From assembly GCA_023511565.1 (NCBI GenBank), contig JAIMBE010000002.1, forward strand, positions 1-53,476: a stretch of DNA of 53,476 nucleotides, read 5' to 3'. The position numbers and the translations under genes were made by a program. The notes below the pieces were generated by a model that made no database searches, was not told the origin of the DNA, and worked only from the letters and a program-made list of their open reading frames with translations. The stretch is from Bacillota bacterium. Lineage in GTDB: Bacteria; Acidobacteriota; Terriglobia; Acidiferrales; UBA7541. Shown here one piece after another: positions 24,434 to 33,993 of the stretch. Numbering within the stretch: position 1 is the stretch's first letter; each line of letters opens with the position of its first letter.

Positions 24434-25294
24434 CTAACGGGCCGCCCCGGTCGTTTCCTGTACTTGCAGGCTGCGCAGCGCATCGAGCGCCGACACATCG
24501 GTCACATCCAGGGTCATCGGCGTCAACGTAATGTAGCCCCGTGCAAAGGCCCACACATCGGTGCCCTCCGCATCGTCCTCGAGCGGACGCCACCGCGACC
24601 AGAAATAGACTCGGCCCCGCGGACTTTCGCGCCGTTCGTAGTCCTCATGCGTCGCCCGCAGGCTGAGCCGCGCAACGCGCACCCCGCGCCGCTCTCCGGC
24701 CGGGACGTTCACGTTCAGGAACAGTCCGGCCCGCAGGGCCTGCCTCTGCCGCAATTGCTCGACCAGTTCCCGCACATAGGCCGCCGCTGCGGCATAGTCC
24801 TCCGAGCGGTTGCCGCGTATCGAAACGGCAATCGCCGGCAGGCCGACAATGGCCGCTTCCCGCGCCGCGCCCACTGTCCCGGAGAGATAAACGGTCAGGC
24901 CCAGATTCTCACCGCGATTGATCCCGCTGATGACCAGATCCGGTCGGCGCGGCAGCAGGCTTTCCACAGCCAGCCGCACGCAGGTGGCGGGGGGTGCTTC
25001 GATGGCATACCAGAGCGCGCCGTCCGTCTGGCGGTGCTCCTGGAGAAAAATCGGCTCGGCGGAAGTGGTGATGCTGTGCCCCTTGCCGCTCTGCTGCGTT
25101 GCCGGCGCGGCCACCACAATCTCCGCGCGCGAACGAAACGCCTCGACCAAGGCATGCAGGCCGGGGGCGTCGTAGCCGTCGTCGTTCGTCAGGAGCACAA
25201 AAAATCTTCCGGTGGCCTGAGGCAGCAGGCCACCGCCCACCGCCAGCCACAGCAAGGCAACCAGCAAGCCCACCCGGGAAACTCGAGTCGTCAT
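24434..25294 (-). CDS. surE: SurE-type 5'/3'-nucleotidase with signal peptide
   Basis: The 286-residue product has the SurE metal site LLTNDDG at residues 34-40. SGINRGENLG and VYLSGTVGAAREA are the other family signatures. SurE dephosphorylates nucleoside monophosphates. Unusually, residues 1-29 (basic TTRVSR, then a hydrophobic run, then LPQATG) form a signal peptide directly in front of the first core strand, so this copy is predicted to be exported. The ATG at 25294 has GAGGGAAAG just upstream; a longer frame is open but not needed. It lies 45 bases downstream of the amidase gene in the lptD-amidase-surE set. Confidence 0.9.
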   Translation of the reverse strand: MTTRVSRVGLLVALLWLAVGGGLLPQATGRFFVLLTNDDGYDAPGLHALVEAFRSRAEIVVAAPATQQSGKGHSITTSAEPIFLQEHRQTDGALWYAIEAPPATCVRLAVESLLPRRPDLVISGINRGENLGLTVYLSGTVGAAREAAIVGLPAIAVSIRGNRSEDYAAAAAYVRELVEQLRQRQALRAGLFLNVNVPAGERRGVRVARLSLRATHEDYERRESPRGRVYFWSRWRPLEDDAEGTDVWAFARGYITLTPMTLDVTDVSALDALRSLQVQETTGAAR

Positions 25295-25339
25295 CTTCTT
25301 TCCCTCATTGGCAAATCTGCCGTCCGCACCATGCAATCC

Positions 25340-26779
25340 CTAGGCATCCAGTGGTGGCCGTTGCCGATGAAATCCCGTCGCCTGCTGATAGGCATGCGCC
25401 AGACGCAACAGTTCGGCTTCCTCCCACCAGCGGCCGACGAGTTGCAGTCCCACGGGCAATCCCTCGGCAAACCCGCAGGGGACCGACACCGCCGGACAAC
25501 CCGCCAGGTTGGACGGTCGGTTGAACCGCAACAACGCCGTCCGCACAGTTTCCTCCCGCCCGGCCAGAACCACCACCTGTGTACCCGGTCGCGGCGCCAC
25601 GACCGGCACGGTGGGAGCCAGCAGCGCATGGACACGCACGAACACTTCGGCCAACTCGTTCTGCAATTGCCGTTGCCTCTCACGCGCGACCAGATAGTCC
25701 ACCGCACGTACCTCCGCGCCCAGCTCGATCCGCTTGCGCACCTCTGCGCTGTAGGCTTCTGCATGTGCGGGAAAGTATCCTGCCTGCTGGTGGGCCCATG
25801 TTGCTTCGGCCAGCGAAATCGTCGTGCCGGCCTCTTCCGCATCGGCCAGTCGGGGAAGATGGACATCCACCACATCTGCCCCCAGCTTCGCAAACTGCTC
25901 GACAGCCGCCCAAAAGCTTTGGGCCACCTCAGACTGCACCTGCGCCAGAAAAAAGTTCCGGGCGAGGCCGAGCCGGAGCCCCCGCAGCGGCTTGCCCCGA
26001 GATTGCCGGCCCTGCAACGCGGCATAAAAATCCGACACCGGACGCCGCACAGAAGCCGGGTCGCGACGGTCCCAGCCCGCGATGGCTCCGAGCAGAATGG
26101 CCACATCTTCTACGCTGCGTGCCAGCGGCCCCACATGGTCCAGGCTGGGCGCCAAAGGGACGACTCCCCAAAGGCTCACGCGACCGTAGGTCGGTTTCAG
26201 CCCCGTGATTCCGCACAGCGCAGCCGGAATGCGGATCGAGCCGCCCGTGTCGGTGCCCACCGACGCGAAGGCCAGTCCCGCGGCCACCGCCGCGGCCGCA
26301 CCCCCGCTGGAACCACCCGCAATGCGGTGCACATCCCACGGGTTACGCGTGGTGCCATAGTGCGGATTCTCGGTCGTCACGCCATAAGCGAATTCGTGCA
26401 GATTGGTCTTGCCCAGCAGCACTGCGCCGGCGCGCTGCAGCCTTGCGACGACGGCGGCATCTTCCGCCGGCACAAATTCTGCAAGAAACCTGGCGCCGGC
26501 CGTGGTGCGGATCCCCCCTGTTTGGATGTTGTCTTTCAACGCAATCGGGATGCCGTGCAGGGGCCCGCGCCAGCGTCCGCGCCGGATTTCCGCCTCCGCC
26601 GCGCGGGCCTGGGCACGGGCCAGCTCACCGGTCACGGTCAGGTAGGCCTGCAGCTGCGGGTTCAGGTGCTCCACCCGCGCCAGCATCGCCTCGACCAGCT
26701 CCACCGGCGACACCCGACGCGAACGAATCAAACCAGCCAGCTCCGCAATCGAAGAAAACGCCAGTTCCCGTCCCCGCAC
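25340..26779 (-). CDS. Amidase signature family hydrolase
   Basis: This 479-residue enzyme has the Ser-cisSer-Lys triad of the amidase signature family. Lys82 is in IALKDN, the cis-Ser is in GGSSGG (residues 155-160) and the nucleophile is Ser181 in [11 protein letters not shown]. It resembles GatA, but no gatB or gatC is nearby, so a stand-alone amide hydrolase is as likely. No signal peptide is visible, so it is cytoplasmic. The GTG start at 26779 has AGGAG six bases upstream. It sits between lptD (48-base gap) and surE (45-base gap) on the same strand. Confidence 0.88.
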   Translation of the reverse strand: MRGRELAFSSIAELAGLIRSRRVSPVELVEAMLARVEHLNPQLQAYLTVTGELARAQARAAEAEIRRGRWRGPLHGIPIALKDNIQTGGIRTTAGARFLAEFVPAEDAAVVARLQRAGAVLLGKTNLHEFAYGVTTENPHYGTTRNPWDVHRIAGGSSGGAAAAVAAGLAFASVGTDTGGSIRIPAALCGITGLKPTYGRVSLWGVVPLAPSLDHVGPLARSVEDVAILLGAIAGWDRRDPASVRRPVSDFYAALQGRQSRGKPLRGLRLGLARNFFLAQVQSEVAQSFWAAVEQFAKLGADVVDVHLPRLADAEEAGTTISLAEATWAHQQAGYFPAHAEAYSAEVRKRIELGAEVRAVDYLVARERQRQLQNELAEVFVRVHALLAPTVPVVAPRPGTQVVVLAGREETVRTALLRFNRPSNLAGCPAVSVPCGFAEGLPVGLQLVGRWWEEAELLRLAHAYQQATGFHRQRPPLDA

Positions 26780-26827
26780 CGGCGGCTCCTGCAGCGTTTC
26801 GCTTGCGTTCGCGCTGAAAACCTTCGT

Positions 26828-29083
26828 TCAGAAAATCGTCTCGCGCCGTCGCACCGTGCCGACGGTTCCCAGGTTCGCGATCAACAACGATACACGAAAC
26901 TGGTTGTCGCTGCGGACCGGCCCCAGAGCCAGGCGCCGATACTCAAAGCCGATGCCGCAGCAGGCACCGTTGTAGCTCACCTGCACGACCGTATTCTGGA
27001 AGAAATCGCGATTGACGTCGTAGCTGAGTCCGAACGCAAAATTGAAACCCCGCCGCGCCAGCTCGCCATACCCCACCAACGCGCGAATCTGATTGGAGAG
27101 CGGCTGCAAAACCGGATCGGCGCGTGTCGCAAAGTGCGCCAGCGTGAGGAAGGCTTCCCCGCGGGGCCGCAGTTTGACCAGCGTGCCCACAGCGGTCAGT
27201 TTCCTGCGTGTGGGGTCGTAATCCACCCGGAACTGCGCATCGTACGCACCGCCGGGAGTAACCTTCAAATCGCTCACCAGGGGAGAAAACCGTCGGGGCT
27301 GATCGGCAAAGGCAAACGGCGTGATCGAGTACAGCGCCGCAAACACGTTGCGACGGCCGGGCACTAGCGCACCGCCAAACGTCTTGTCCAGATAGTACTT
27401 CTGGGCCACGCGCCAGCTCAGCCATTCTGTGGTTTCCGTCCCGGAGCGGCGGTAGAGTCGCTGCACAATTCCGTACTCGACCTCGTTCGTATCGGTCAGC
27501 AGATCGTTTTCGTCGAAGCGGAGAAATCGCCCGAACTGGTTGACGCCGTTCACGTATCGGTACACGATCCCGGGCGCGATCACATGTTTCCATTTCGTGC
27601 GCGTCCCCTCCCAGATGCGCGCCAGCGCGGGCGGGCGCGCATCCACGGTGACCTCGGCCGTAGTGCGCCGCACCGGTGCGCCGCTCAGACCGCCTCCGAC
27701 CGCGGGGTCTTGCGAAATGCTGTAGCGGGTTGTGCGAAGCAGAACCGTTGAGCGAACGCCCAGCCACGGGCCCCAGCGCAACGGAATCGTCACGCGCGGA
27801 GCCAGCTCGCTCCGCTGGACAGCTTCCGGCGTTTCCAACAGCGGGTCGCTGCGATGCACGGCATCCACGGCGGCGTGGAATCCGAAATAGATCGGCACGC
27901 GCCGCCAGGGAGCCTGCTCGACCGAACTGAAACGCGCACCGGGCGCTGTGCGCAGCACTACGGCTTGCTCCGGCACCGCACTCAGAAAATTTTTGTACCG
28001 CCGCATGGCAAAACCCAGACTGAAGCCACGGAAATTGTTCGTCAGCGAAGCCGTGCTGCGCACCTCGGACCGGGCCGCCTGATCGAAGGTTTCCGCAAAC
28101 ACCAGCCGAAAGGTGAGCGAGGAAAGCTGATTCACATCGGCCACGGCGCGCCAGCCGTGTGGCAAGTGTGCGTCCAGCTCGAACCGGCTCTGGTAGCCGC
28201 CCTGTTTGATCCGGGTGCCCCCCAGGGTCGCCAGTCCGCGGTCTAGCACAGCAAAGTAGGAGGCATTGACGCGCACCTGCTCCCACGGCCACAGACGCAT
28301 CTCACCCAGATGCCCGAACCCGCGCCGGCTCATCCACTCCACCCCCAGCGTCAGATCCGCCCAGTCCGCCGGCGCCCAGTAAAACGAATTCCCGAGCACG
28401 AATCCTTTCTGCGACTTGTTGCCCACGGTGGGGATCAGGAAGCCAGACTGCCGCGGCCGCTCGGCAATCGGGGCGGTCGCATAGGGAAGATAGATCAGTG
28501 GAATCCGGAAGATACGAAAGTTGGCGTGCAGCAGCACGACCTTGTCGCCCAGTTCGATGCGTGCCTCGGGCGCAAAGAACTGCCACTTGGGACGCTCGGG
28601 CTCGCAGACGGTCAGCCAGGCATCTCTCACCACAAAGCTGCGCGTGCCGGTTCGTTCTACCTCGCGCGCCTCAAAGTACAGTGGATGCACGCTCACCAGC
28701 AACACGGGGCTCGGCTCCCGTTGAAAGCGGATGCTGCCACGCACTCCCTGCAGGCGGCCGCGGCCGGTTTTCAGATTGTAGTGGATGGTTTCCGCCTCAA
28801 GGTGCTGGTCCTGCTGCGTAAACCGGATGTTGCCATCGGCAACCAGCTCGCCGGTTCCGGTGTCGTACTGCAGCCGGTCGGCGCGCAATTCCAGGTCCCC
28901 GTAGCGGATTTCCACGTCACCCTCGGCGTGGTAGACCGTGCCTTCCAGCCGTTGCTGGCGTGCGCGCAGTTCAGCCAGCTCGCCGGCAGCGGGCACACGC
29001 AGCTGCGCACAGACCGGCAGGCTCAGCACCAATCCGAACCAGACGAGCCGGTACAACCATCGCAAACGAACAGCGCACCGCAT
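26828..29083 (-). CDS. lptD: LPS-assembly protein LptD (OstA)
   Basis: This protein of about 751 residues inserts lipopolysaccharide into the outer leaflet of the outer membrane. A signal peptide (cleavage near PVCAQ) is followed by an OstA beta-jellyroll with the repeated pattern AEGDVEIRYGDLELRADRLQY. A long LptD barrel comes next, including LPYATAPIAERPRQSGFLIPT, and the last residue is Phe (RETIF). The presence of LptD shows an LPS-bearing diderm. The start is the ATG at 29083 or a GTG four codons earlier. It heads a leftward run with the amidase and surE, and is divergent from the zinc-ribbon RDD protein gene. Confidence 0.9.
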   Translation of the reverse strand: MRCAVRLRWLYRLVWFGLVLSLPVCAQLRVPAAGELAELRARQQRLEGTVYHAEGDVEIRYGDLELRADRLQYDTGTGELVADGNIRFTQQDQHLEAETIHYNLKTGRGRLQGVRGSIRFQREPSPVLLVSVHPLYFEAREVERTGTRSFVVRDAWLTVCEPERPKWQFFAPEARIELGDKVVLLHANFRIFRIPLIYLPYATAPIAERPRQSGFLIPTVGNKSQKGFVLGNSFYWAPADWADLTLGVEWMSRRGFGHLGEMRLWPWEQVRVNASYFAVLDRGLATLGGTRIKQGGYQSRFELDAHLPHGWRAVADVNQLSSLTFRLVFAETFDQAARSEVRSTASLTNNFRGFSLGFAMRRYKNFLSAVPEQAVVLRTAPGARFSSVEQAPWRRVPIYFGFHAAVDAVHRSDPLLETPEAVQRSELAPRVTIPLRWGPWLGVRSTVLLRTTRYSISQDPAVGGGLSGAPVRRTTAEVTVDARPPALARIWEGTRTKWKHVIAPGIVYRYVNGVNQFGRFLRFDENDLLTDTNEVEYGIVQRLYRRSGTETTEWLSWRVAQKYYLDKTFGGALVPGRRNVFAALYSITPFAFADQPRRFSPLVSDLKVTPGGAYDAQFRVDYDPTRRKLTAVGTLVKLRPRGEAFLTLAHFATRADPVLQPLSNQIRALVGYGELARRGFNFAFGLSYDVNRDFFQNTVVQVSYNGACCGIGFEYRRLALGPVRSDNQFRVSLLIANLGTVGTVRRRETIF

Positions 29084-29252
29084 TTCCACCGCCACATGAT
29101 CGGGCCGGGAAGCAAAAACAGGTTAGCCTAGCACGCCGGCTCCGGCGGCGAAAAGCTGCAGCGGAAGTCCGGTATGCGCGCGGCTCCCATTCCATCGGGG
29201 TATCTGTTTCGCGACACGTCCGTCCCAACCCGCCGCTCTCCTCACACAAAGT

Positions 29253-29261
29253 TGCTAGCAT
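29253..29261 (+). promoter_or_regulatory. Extended -10 promoter candidate of the RDD protein gene
   Basis: TGCTAGCAT has TG one base before TAGCAT (four of six). A small GTCCC/GGGAC hairpin with a 3-base loop follows at 29268-29280, near the predicted transcript start. Confidence 0.3.
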
Positions 29262-29302
29262 CGGTAGGTCCCTCCGGGACATCTGCAGCGCAAAAACGAG
29301 CC

Positions 29303-30148
29303 GTGTACCAGATCTGTCCAAACTGCAAAGTCTTCAACAGCGAACTGGCCACGGAGTGCTACGCCTGCCGTGCACCGCTCGCTGCGGCGGAACCCGAAGC
29401 CGAGCCCGTAGCCGTGGCTCCCTCGACATCCGATTGGCGTCAGGAGGTGGTCCGACGTCTGGCGGCATACCGTAGCCGCCGCCGGGACACCCGTTCCGAC
29501 GCAGAACAGCATCCTCTGCCCTTTGCGGCCGGGCCGCTTCACGGGACCTCCTCCCCGAGCGAAGCCGCACCGCGCCCGCCAGCAAGAAAGAAATCGCGTG
29601 AGGAAAACTCCTTCGGCATCGCCATTGAAGTGGAGCAACCGAAGCTCAATTTCCTGGTCGCCGAAGAATTCCTGCTCCGTCCCGACCGCACCACGGCACC
29701 GGTGGCCGAAATGTCTCAACGCTGCTGGGCAGGACTACTCGACGCGTTCTTCATCGTCCTGGGCTTTGCCGGCTTTCTGCTGATCTTCCGCCTGGCCGGT
29801 GGAGAAACTCCTCTGGGCAAGCTGCCGGTGGCCATCTATGCCGGTGCGTTGTTCCTTTTCTATCTGCTCTATTTCAGTCTGTTCACTTTTTTTGCCGGTG
29901 CCACGCCGGGCATGCACCTGCGCGGACTGCGCGTGGTGGATTTCTCCGGCATGGCGCCGCAGGACCGCCAGCTTCTGTGGCGCTGTTTCGGCTATGCGGT
30001 TTCGGGTCTGTCCTTGTGCCTGGGTTTCCTGTGGGCTTTGTGGGATGAAGACCGGCTCACCTGGCAAGACCGCATCTCACAGACTTACCTGACCGCTGTC
30101 GAACCCGCGGCCGCCTGCGAACCCGGCGAGTCACACACCGCCGTGTAA
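29303..30148 (+). CDS. RDD family membrane protein with N-terminal zinc ribbon
   Basis: This 281-residue protein opens with a zinc-ribbon motif CPNC and CYAC spaced by 12 residues. A polar, low-complexity linker of about 100 residues follows. The C-terminal RDD domain has three or four membrane segments, and its signature begins at QRCWAGLLDAFF with the conserved Arg and Asp. GMHLRGLRVVD is the usual loop. RDD proteins have been linked to ion transport and other membrane roles, and the function here is unknown. The GTG at 29303 starts directly before the ribbon; the longer frame upstream looks non-coding and overlaps the promoter region. Confidence 0.82.
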   Translation: MYQICPNCKVFNSELATECYACRAPLAAAEPEAEPVAVAPSTSDWRQEVVRRLAAYRSRRRDTRSDAEQHPLPFAAGPLHGTSSPSEAAPRPPARKKSREENSFGIAIEVEQPKLNFLVAEEFLLRPDRTTAPVAEMSQRCWAGLLDAFFIVLGFAGFLLIFRLAGGETPLGKLPVAIYAGALFLFYLLYFSLFTFFAGATPGMHLRGLRVVDFSGMAPQDRQLLWRCFGYAVSGLSLCLGFLWALWDEDRLTWQDRISQTYLTAVEPAAACEPGESHTAV

Positions 30149-30276
30149 ACCATCGTCGGAGGAGCGGGCCACACCGAAAAGGCTCCTGGAACCTGCCCGC
30201 CTAGAAACGCATCGTATCGGTGCGGCCGGCGCAAGCAAGCCGGCCCGGAAAAGCTCCAGCGAGCTATCGGCAGCGA

Positions 30277-30285
30277 TGCTATAAT
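30277..30285 (+). promoter_or_regulatory. Extended -10 promoter of the S41 peptidase gene
   Basis: TGCTATAAT is a perfect extended -10. The predicted leader of about 20 bases contains AAGGAG and GAGG ahead of the ATG at 30313. Confidence 0.6.
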
Positions 30286-30312
30286 GCCGAAGGAGCCGGC
30301 GAGGCGAAACCG

Positions 30313-31602
30313 ATGAACCGACAAACCCGGATTGTCGTCCTGGTAGTTTCTCTGTTCGTTTTCGGCTATGTGGCCTTCGGGTATGTGCTTGGCCAGGCGG
30401 CCAACGAGCGCGCTTATCGTTCACTGACGGTGTTCAGTGAGGTCCTCCAACACATCCACCAGGACTATGTCGAAGAGCCGGACCTGCGCTCGGTCACGGC
30501 CGGTGCCCTGCACGGGCTGCTCGAGGCGCTGGACCCGTACTCCAGTTACATGAGCCCCGCCGAATTCGCTGAGTACAAGGCGAAAAAAGCCGCGGGCGCC
30601 GTCGGGGAATCCGGGTTGGCGCTTTCCAAGCGCTTCGGCTACATCGCTGTGGTTTCCGTGCTTCCCGGCAGCCCGGCGGAAAAAGCCGGTCTGCAGCACG
30701 GCGATGTGCTGGAATCCATTGCGGGGTTCACCACGCGCGAGATGTCCGTTGGCCAGGCGGAAAATTTACTTGCGGGCGAACCCGGTAGCACGGTGCGGGT
30801 TTCCGTCGTGCGCCGTGCCGCCACGGAACCGCTCGAGCTGACCCTCACGCTCGCGCGGCTGTCCCCGCCCCAACTGCATGTCGAACGATTCCCGATGGGG
30901 TCGGACCACTCCGGAGCTGTCACGGGGTTCCTCCGCATCCCTGCGCTGACGGCCGCCCTTGTCGCGGAGCTGCGCGAGCAGCTCGTTCAGTTTGACCGTC
31001 AGGGTGTGCGTCAGTTGATTCTGGACCTGCGCGACTGTGCGCTGGGCGAGAATGCTGAAGCCATCTCCGCCGCGCGCCTGTTTCTCCCGTCCGGAAAGAT
31101 TGCCAGCTTGCGGGGTCAGAAATTCGACAACCGGGAATTCGCTGCGGATCCGGCGCGTGTCGTCTGGCCCCATCCCATGGCGGTGCTGATCTCCAACAGC
31201 ACATCGGGTCCGGCGGAGATCCTGGCCGCCGCCATTGCCGGAAATCAGCGGGGCCAGACCCTCGGCACCCGCAGTTTCGGCTCCGCTTCTGAGCAGCGCC
31301 TGCTCCCGCTCGAAGATGGCGCCGCACTGATTCTGACCGTGGCCAAGTACTACACCCCGGACGGCAAGCCGATTCTTGACGAAGGCGTTGCCCCCACCGT
31401 GGAATTTGCGTCTTCGGCCGAGGAGACCGCGTCCGCCGCAACCCGCGAGCGCCGCAGTTATCAGGACGATCCACTCGTCCGCCGTGCGCTGGAGGTCTTG
31501 CAGGGAGGGACAGCGGCCGCACACACGGTCCCGACTGGTCGCAGTCAAACCCACGCGGAACCGACCGAGCCGCCAAACCAAGAACAACCGCCTGCCGCCT
31601 GA
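30313..31602 (+). CDS. S41-family C-terminal processing peptidase homologue, catalytic Lys not seen
   Basis: The 429-residue product has one N-terminal membrane segment (about 6-28) and a helical part with ALDPYSSYMSP, typical of CtpA. A PDZ domain spans about 95-180 (GYIAVVSVLPGSPAEKAGLQHGD). The S41 core has a candidate nucleophile Ser near residue 298 in NSTSGPAEI. Where the family normally has TFGKGxVQ with the catalytic Lys, this protein reads SFGSASEQ, so the Lys is replaced while the Gln remains. It may be inactive or use another base. The C-terminal tail is disordered, rich in Thr, Pro and Gln. It should sit in the periplasm, attached to the inner membrane. It has its own extended -10 promoter. 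Confidence 0.87.
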   Translation: MNRQTRIVVLVVSLFVFGYVAFGYVLGQAANERAYRSLTVFSEVLQHIHQDYVEEPDLRSVTAGALHGLLEALDPYSSYMSPAEFAEYKAKKAAGAVGESGLALSKRFGYIAVVSVLPGSPAEKAGLQHGDVLESIAGFTTREMSVGQAENLLAGEPGSTVRVSVVRRAATEPLELTLTLARLSPPQLHVERFPMGSDHSGAVTGFLRIPALTAALVAELREQLVQFDRQGVRQLILDLRDCALGENAEAISAARLFLPSGKIASLRGQKFDNREFAADPARVVWPHPMAVLISNSTSGPAEILAAAIAGNQRGQTLGTRSFGSASEQRLLPLEDGAALILTVAKYYTPDGKPILDEGVAPTVEFASSAEETASAATRERRSYQDDPLVRRALEVLQGGTAAAHTVPTGRSQTHAEPTEPPNQEQPPAA

Positions 31603-31624
31603 TCCCTGGAGCGGATCGCCATCC

Positions 31625-32767
31625 CTAGCCCAACACTGCGGCCACCATCTCGCGCACCTGCTCGGCGATCGACGGTGCGGCGGTCAACCCCGGCGACTCG
31701 ATACCCATCAGATGGATCACCTGAGGAAACTGCGGGTCTGGTGCAATGACAAAATCCGCAAAACCCTTTCCCGCCGGCTTCGGCCCCGGGGGAACGAGTT
31801 TGGGCCGAATCCCGGAATACGCCGGTGTCAGGTCGTTCGGTTCGATCTCTGGCACCAGCAACTTGGCCCGTCGGGCAAACTCCTCGACCGGTTCGCGGTC
31901 CCGTTCGTAATCGTTCTTGTCTTCGATGTAGCGCGCTGTCGGCCCTACCAGCACGGTACCGTGCAGGGTACGCGTGAAGTGAACGCCCAGGCTCAATCCC
32001 TCCGGGTGCGGTAGCGGATAGACCAGCCCGGCAATCAGGTGCGCCTTCGACCGCGCCAGTTCGCAATATTCGCCACGCACCGGATAGATTCGCCAGCGGG
32101 TGTTGCCGAGCAGGGCCGCCACCTCGTCGGCAAACAGGCCCGCGCTGTTCACCAGGCAGCGGGTTTCTACCACCTCCTCTTCTGTCGCTGCGCTGTCCTC
32201 GCCCGTACGCATCCAGACGCGAACGGCTGTTCCGGCCGGCTCCAGCCGCGTCACTCGCGTGTGCAGGAGCAGATGGGCCCCGTGCTGAACGGCCAGGCGC
32301 GCCAAGGTCTTGACCAGCTCTTCACTGGAAACAATGCCCGTCGAGTCAATCTCGAGCGCAGCCACCCCCTGCACATGCGGCTCCCGCTGTTTCAGAGCCG
32401 CACGGTCTAGAATGCGCAATCCCTCGACACCGTTGGCTTCCCCGAGTCGGCGCAGCGCGTCCAGCTCCGCTGTCTCGCTGGCGTCTGAGGCCACAATGAC
32501 TTTTCCCGTCCGGCGATGCGGGACGCCGTGCGCCGCGCAGAACTCGTAGAGCAACCGGTTGCCCCGCACACAGTGTCGTGCCTTCAGCGAACCGGTGGGG
32601 TAGTACACGCCGGAATGGATCACACCGCTGTTCCGCGTGCTCGTCAGCATGCCCGGCCTGGGCAGCTGTTCGACGACAAAGACGTCGCTGTGGTGGTGCG
32701 CCAGGGCCAGTGCCGTTGCGCACCCCACCACGCCGGCGCCCACAATGACCACATTGACGCGTTCCAT
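31625..32767 (-). CDS. lhgO: L-2-hydroxyglutarate oxidase/dehydrogenase family flavoprotein
   Basis: This 380-residue FAD-dependent oxidoreductase has the dinucleotide motif VGAGVVGCATA at residues 8-18. NSGVIHSGVYYPTGSLKA is highly characteristic of L-2-hydroxyglutarate oxidases (LhgO), as are IYPVRGEYCEL and the terminal GIESPGLTAAPSIA. The reaction is oxidation of L-2-hydroxyglutarate to 2-oxoglutarate, with electrons going to the membrane quinone pool. The ATG at 32767 starts right at the Rossmann strand. It lies 65 bases downstream of the asparaginase gene on the same strand. Other FAD-dependent members of this family cannot be excluded. Confidence 0.85.
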   Translation of the reverse strand: MERVNVVIVGAGVVGCATALALAHHHSDVFVVEQLPRPGMLTSTRNSGVIHSGVYYPTGSLKARHCVRGNRLLYEFCAAHGVPHRRTGKVIVASDASETAELDALRRLGEANGVEGLRILDRAALKQREPHVQGVAALEIDSTGIVSSEELVKTLARLAVQHGAHLLLHTRVTRLEPAGTAVRVWMRTGEDSAATEEEVVETRCLVNSAGLFADEVAALLGNTRWRIYPVRGEYCELARSKAHLIAGLVYPLPHPEGLSLGVHFTRTLHGTVLVGPTARYIEDKNDYERDREPVEEFARRAKLLVPEIEPNDLTPAYSGIRPKLVPPGPKPAGKGFADFVIAPDPQFPQVIHLMGIESPGLTAAPSIAEQVREMVAAVLG

Positions 32768-32832
32768 CGCAACCCGCCTCGACCTGCGCCCCCACAGGCG
32801 GCTTGAGCGCAACCGACCGTGCAGCGCCGCAA

Positions 32833-33993
32833 TTACGCTTCGGCACCTTCCAACAGTGCGGCACAATCCACCAGCCGCGCGGCCGTGCCATCGTGAACCG
32901 CATACTGGCGCGGACGCCCTCCACGAGCCGCACCCCACAGCGAAGCCCCGCCATGCACGCCGTCTTTATTCAGCGCGTAGAACAACAGATGGAACCGGCG
33001 CAGCCGCGCGCGATCGTTTCCGTAGTTGCGGGCGACGCGGTGCAGCGCCTCCAGACAGGCTTCGGTCGGCGTCTTTCCCTGCCGCATCATCTCCACAACG
33101 GTGTGCGCGCCATTCACCTTGATGCACTCCTCGCCGCGTCCGGTCGAACCGGCCGCGCCCACATCGTTGTCCACATACAGCCCGGCCCCGATCAGGGGCG
33201 AATCGCCTACGCGCCCGGCAATCTTCCAAGCCAGCCCGGACGTCGTCGTTGTGCCCGCCAGGTTCCCGCGGCCATCCACTGCCAGACAATTGATCGTGCC
33301 CGTGGGCGGATGCAGAACCACCTCACGAATCCACGCCAACCATTCCTCGCGCTCCGCATCGGAAAGCCCCGCAGGCAGCAGCTGGGCGGTGCGCTCCCGC
33401 CACTCCGGACTGTCCAACCCAGGCCCCCAGCTATCGCGGTCGCTCATGGATTCCTTCCAGGCCAGCCAGGCCGTGCGTGCTCGTTCGGTCAGCAGGTTCT
33501 GGCGCTCGAATCCGTGCGCTTCCGCAAAGCGCAGCGCACCCGCACCCACCAGCAGAACATGATCGGTGCGTTCCATCACCAGCCGGGCGACCCGGGAAGG
33601 ATTCTTGATCTCCCGCAGGGAGGCGACTGCGCCGGCACGCCGCGTCGGACCATGCATGACGCTGGCGTCCAGCTCAACAGCGCCGTCTTCGTTCGGCAGG
33701 CCCCCGTAGCCCACCGAGGTGTCGTTCGGGTCGTCCTCGACCACGTTCACTGTCGCCAGCACCGCATCGAGCGGATCGCCGCCCTGTTGCAGAATGGCCA
33801 TGCCGCGGTCGAGCGCACGCAGGCCGTTCGCACTGGACACCATCAGCGGACGCTGGCCCTGGGACACCACACCCGCTTCCACTGGGCCCTGCGCTGCTTT
33901 TGCTTCGGACGTACCCATCAGGCGGCTCACCCCGGCAACCAGCCCGCTCGCCAGTGACGCCAGAAAAAATCGTCGTCGCGTCCAGTCCTTCAT
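32833..33993 (-). CDS. N4-(beta-N-acetylglucosaminyl)-L-asparaginase family Ntn hydrolase, Tat exported
   Basis: This 386-residue precursor starts with a Tat signal (WTRRRFFLAS). The body matches glycosylasparaginase: YGGLPNEDGAVELDASVM, then the self-cleavage site before the nucleophilic Thr in PTGTINCLAVD. AWKIAGRVGDSPLIGAG and GAAGSTGRGE follow. The residue before the nucleophile is Gly, where the classical enzyme has Asp (HDT). The enzyme should split into two chains and hydrolyse asparagine-linked amides or peptides in the periplasm. The ATG at 33993 fits AGGAGG eight bases upstream; a second ATG six bases earlier is possible. It is upstream of the lhgO-like gene. Confidence 0.9.
   Translation of the reverse strand: MKDWTRRRFFLASLASGLVAGVSRLMGTSEAKAAQGPVEAGVVSQGQRPLMVSSANGLRALDRGMAILQQGGDPLDAVLATVNVVEDDPNDTSVGYGGLPNEDGAVELDASVMHGPTRRAGAVASLREIKNPSRVARLVMERTDHVLLVGAGALRFAEAHGFERQNLLTERARTAWLAWKESMSDRDSWGPGLDSPEWRERTAQLLPAGLSDAEREEWLAWIREVVLHPPTGTINCLAVDGRGNLAGTTTTSGLAWKIAGRVGDSPLIGAGLYVDNDVGAAGSTGRGEECIKVNGAHTVVEMMRQGKTPTEACLEALHRVARNYGNDRARLRRFHLLFYALNKDGVHGGASLWGAARGGRPRQYAVHDGTAARLVDCAALLEGAEA

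Noticed and set aside
25340-26779. Calling the amidase GatA of the tRNA amidotransferase
   Set aside because: No gatB or gatC is nearby, and the amidase signature triad does not separate GatA from other amidases.
22883-27367. A 1494-codon open frame on the plus strand
   Set aside because: It is antisense to tlpA, ccdA, surE, the amidase gene and lptD, all with strong motifs. Its protein is full of His, Arg, Gln and Pro with no domain, as expected for a stop-poor shadow in GC-rich DNA.
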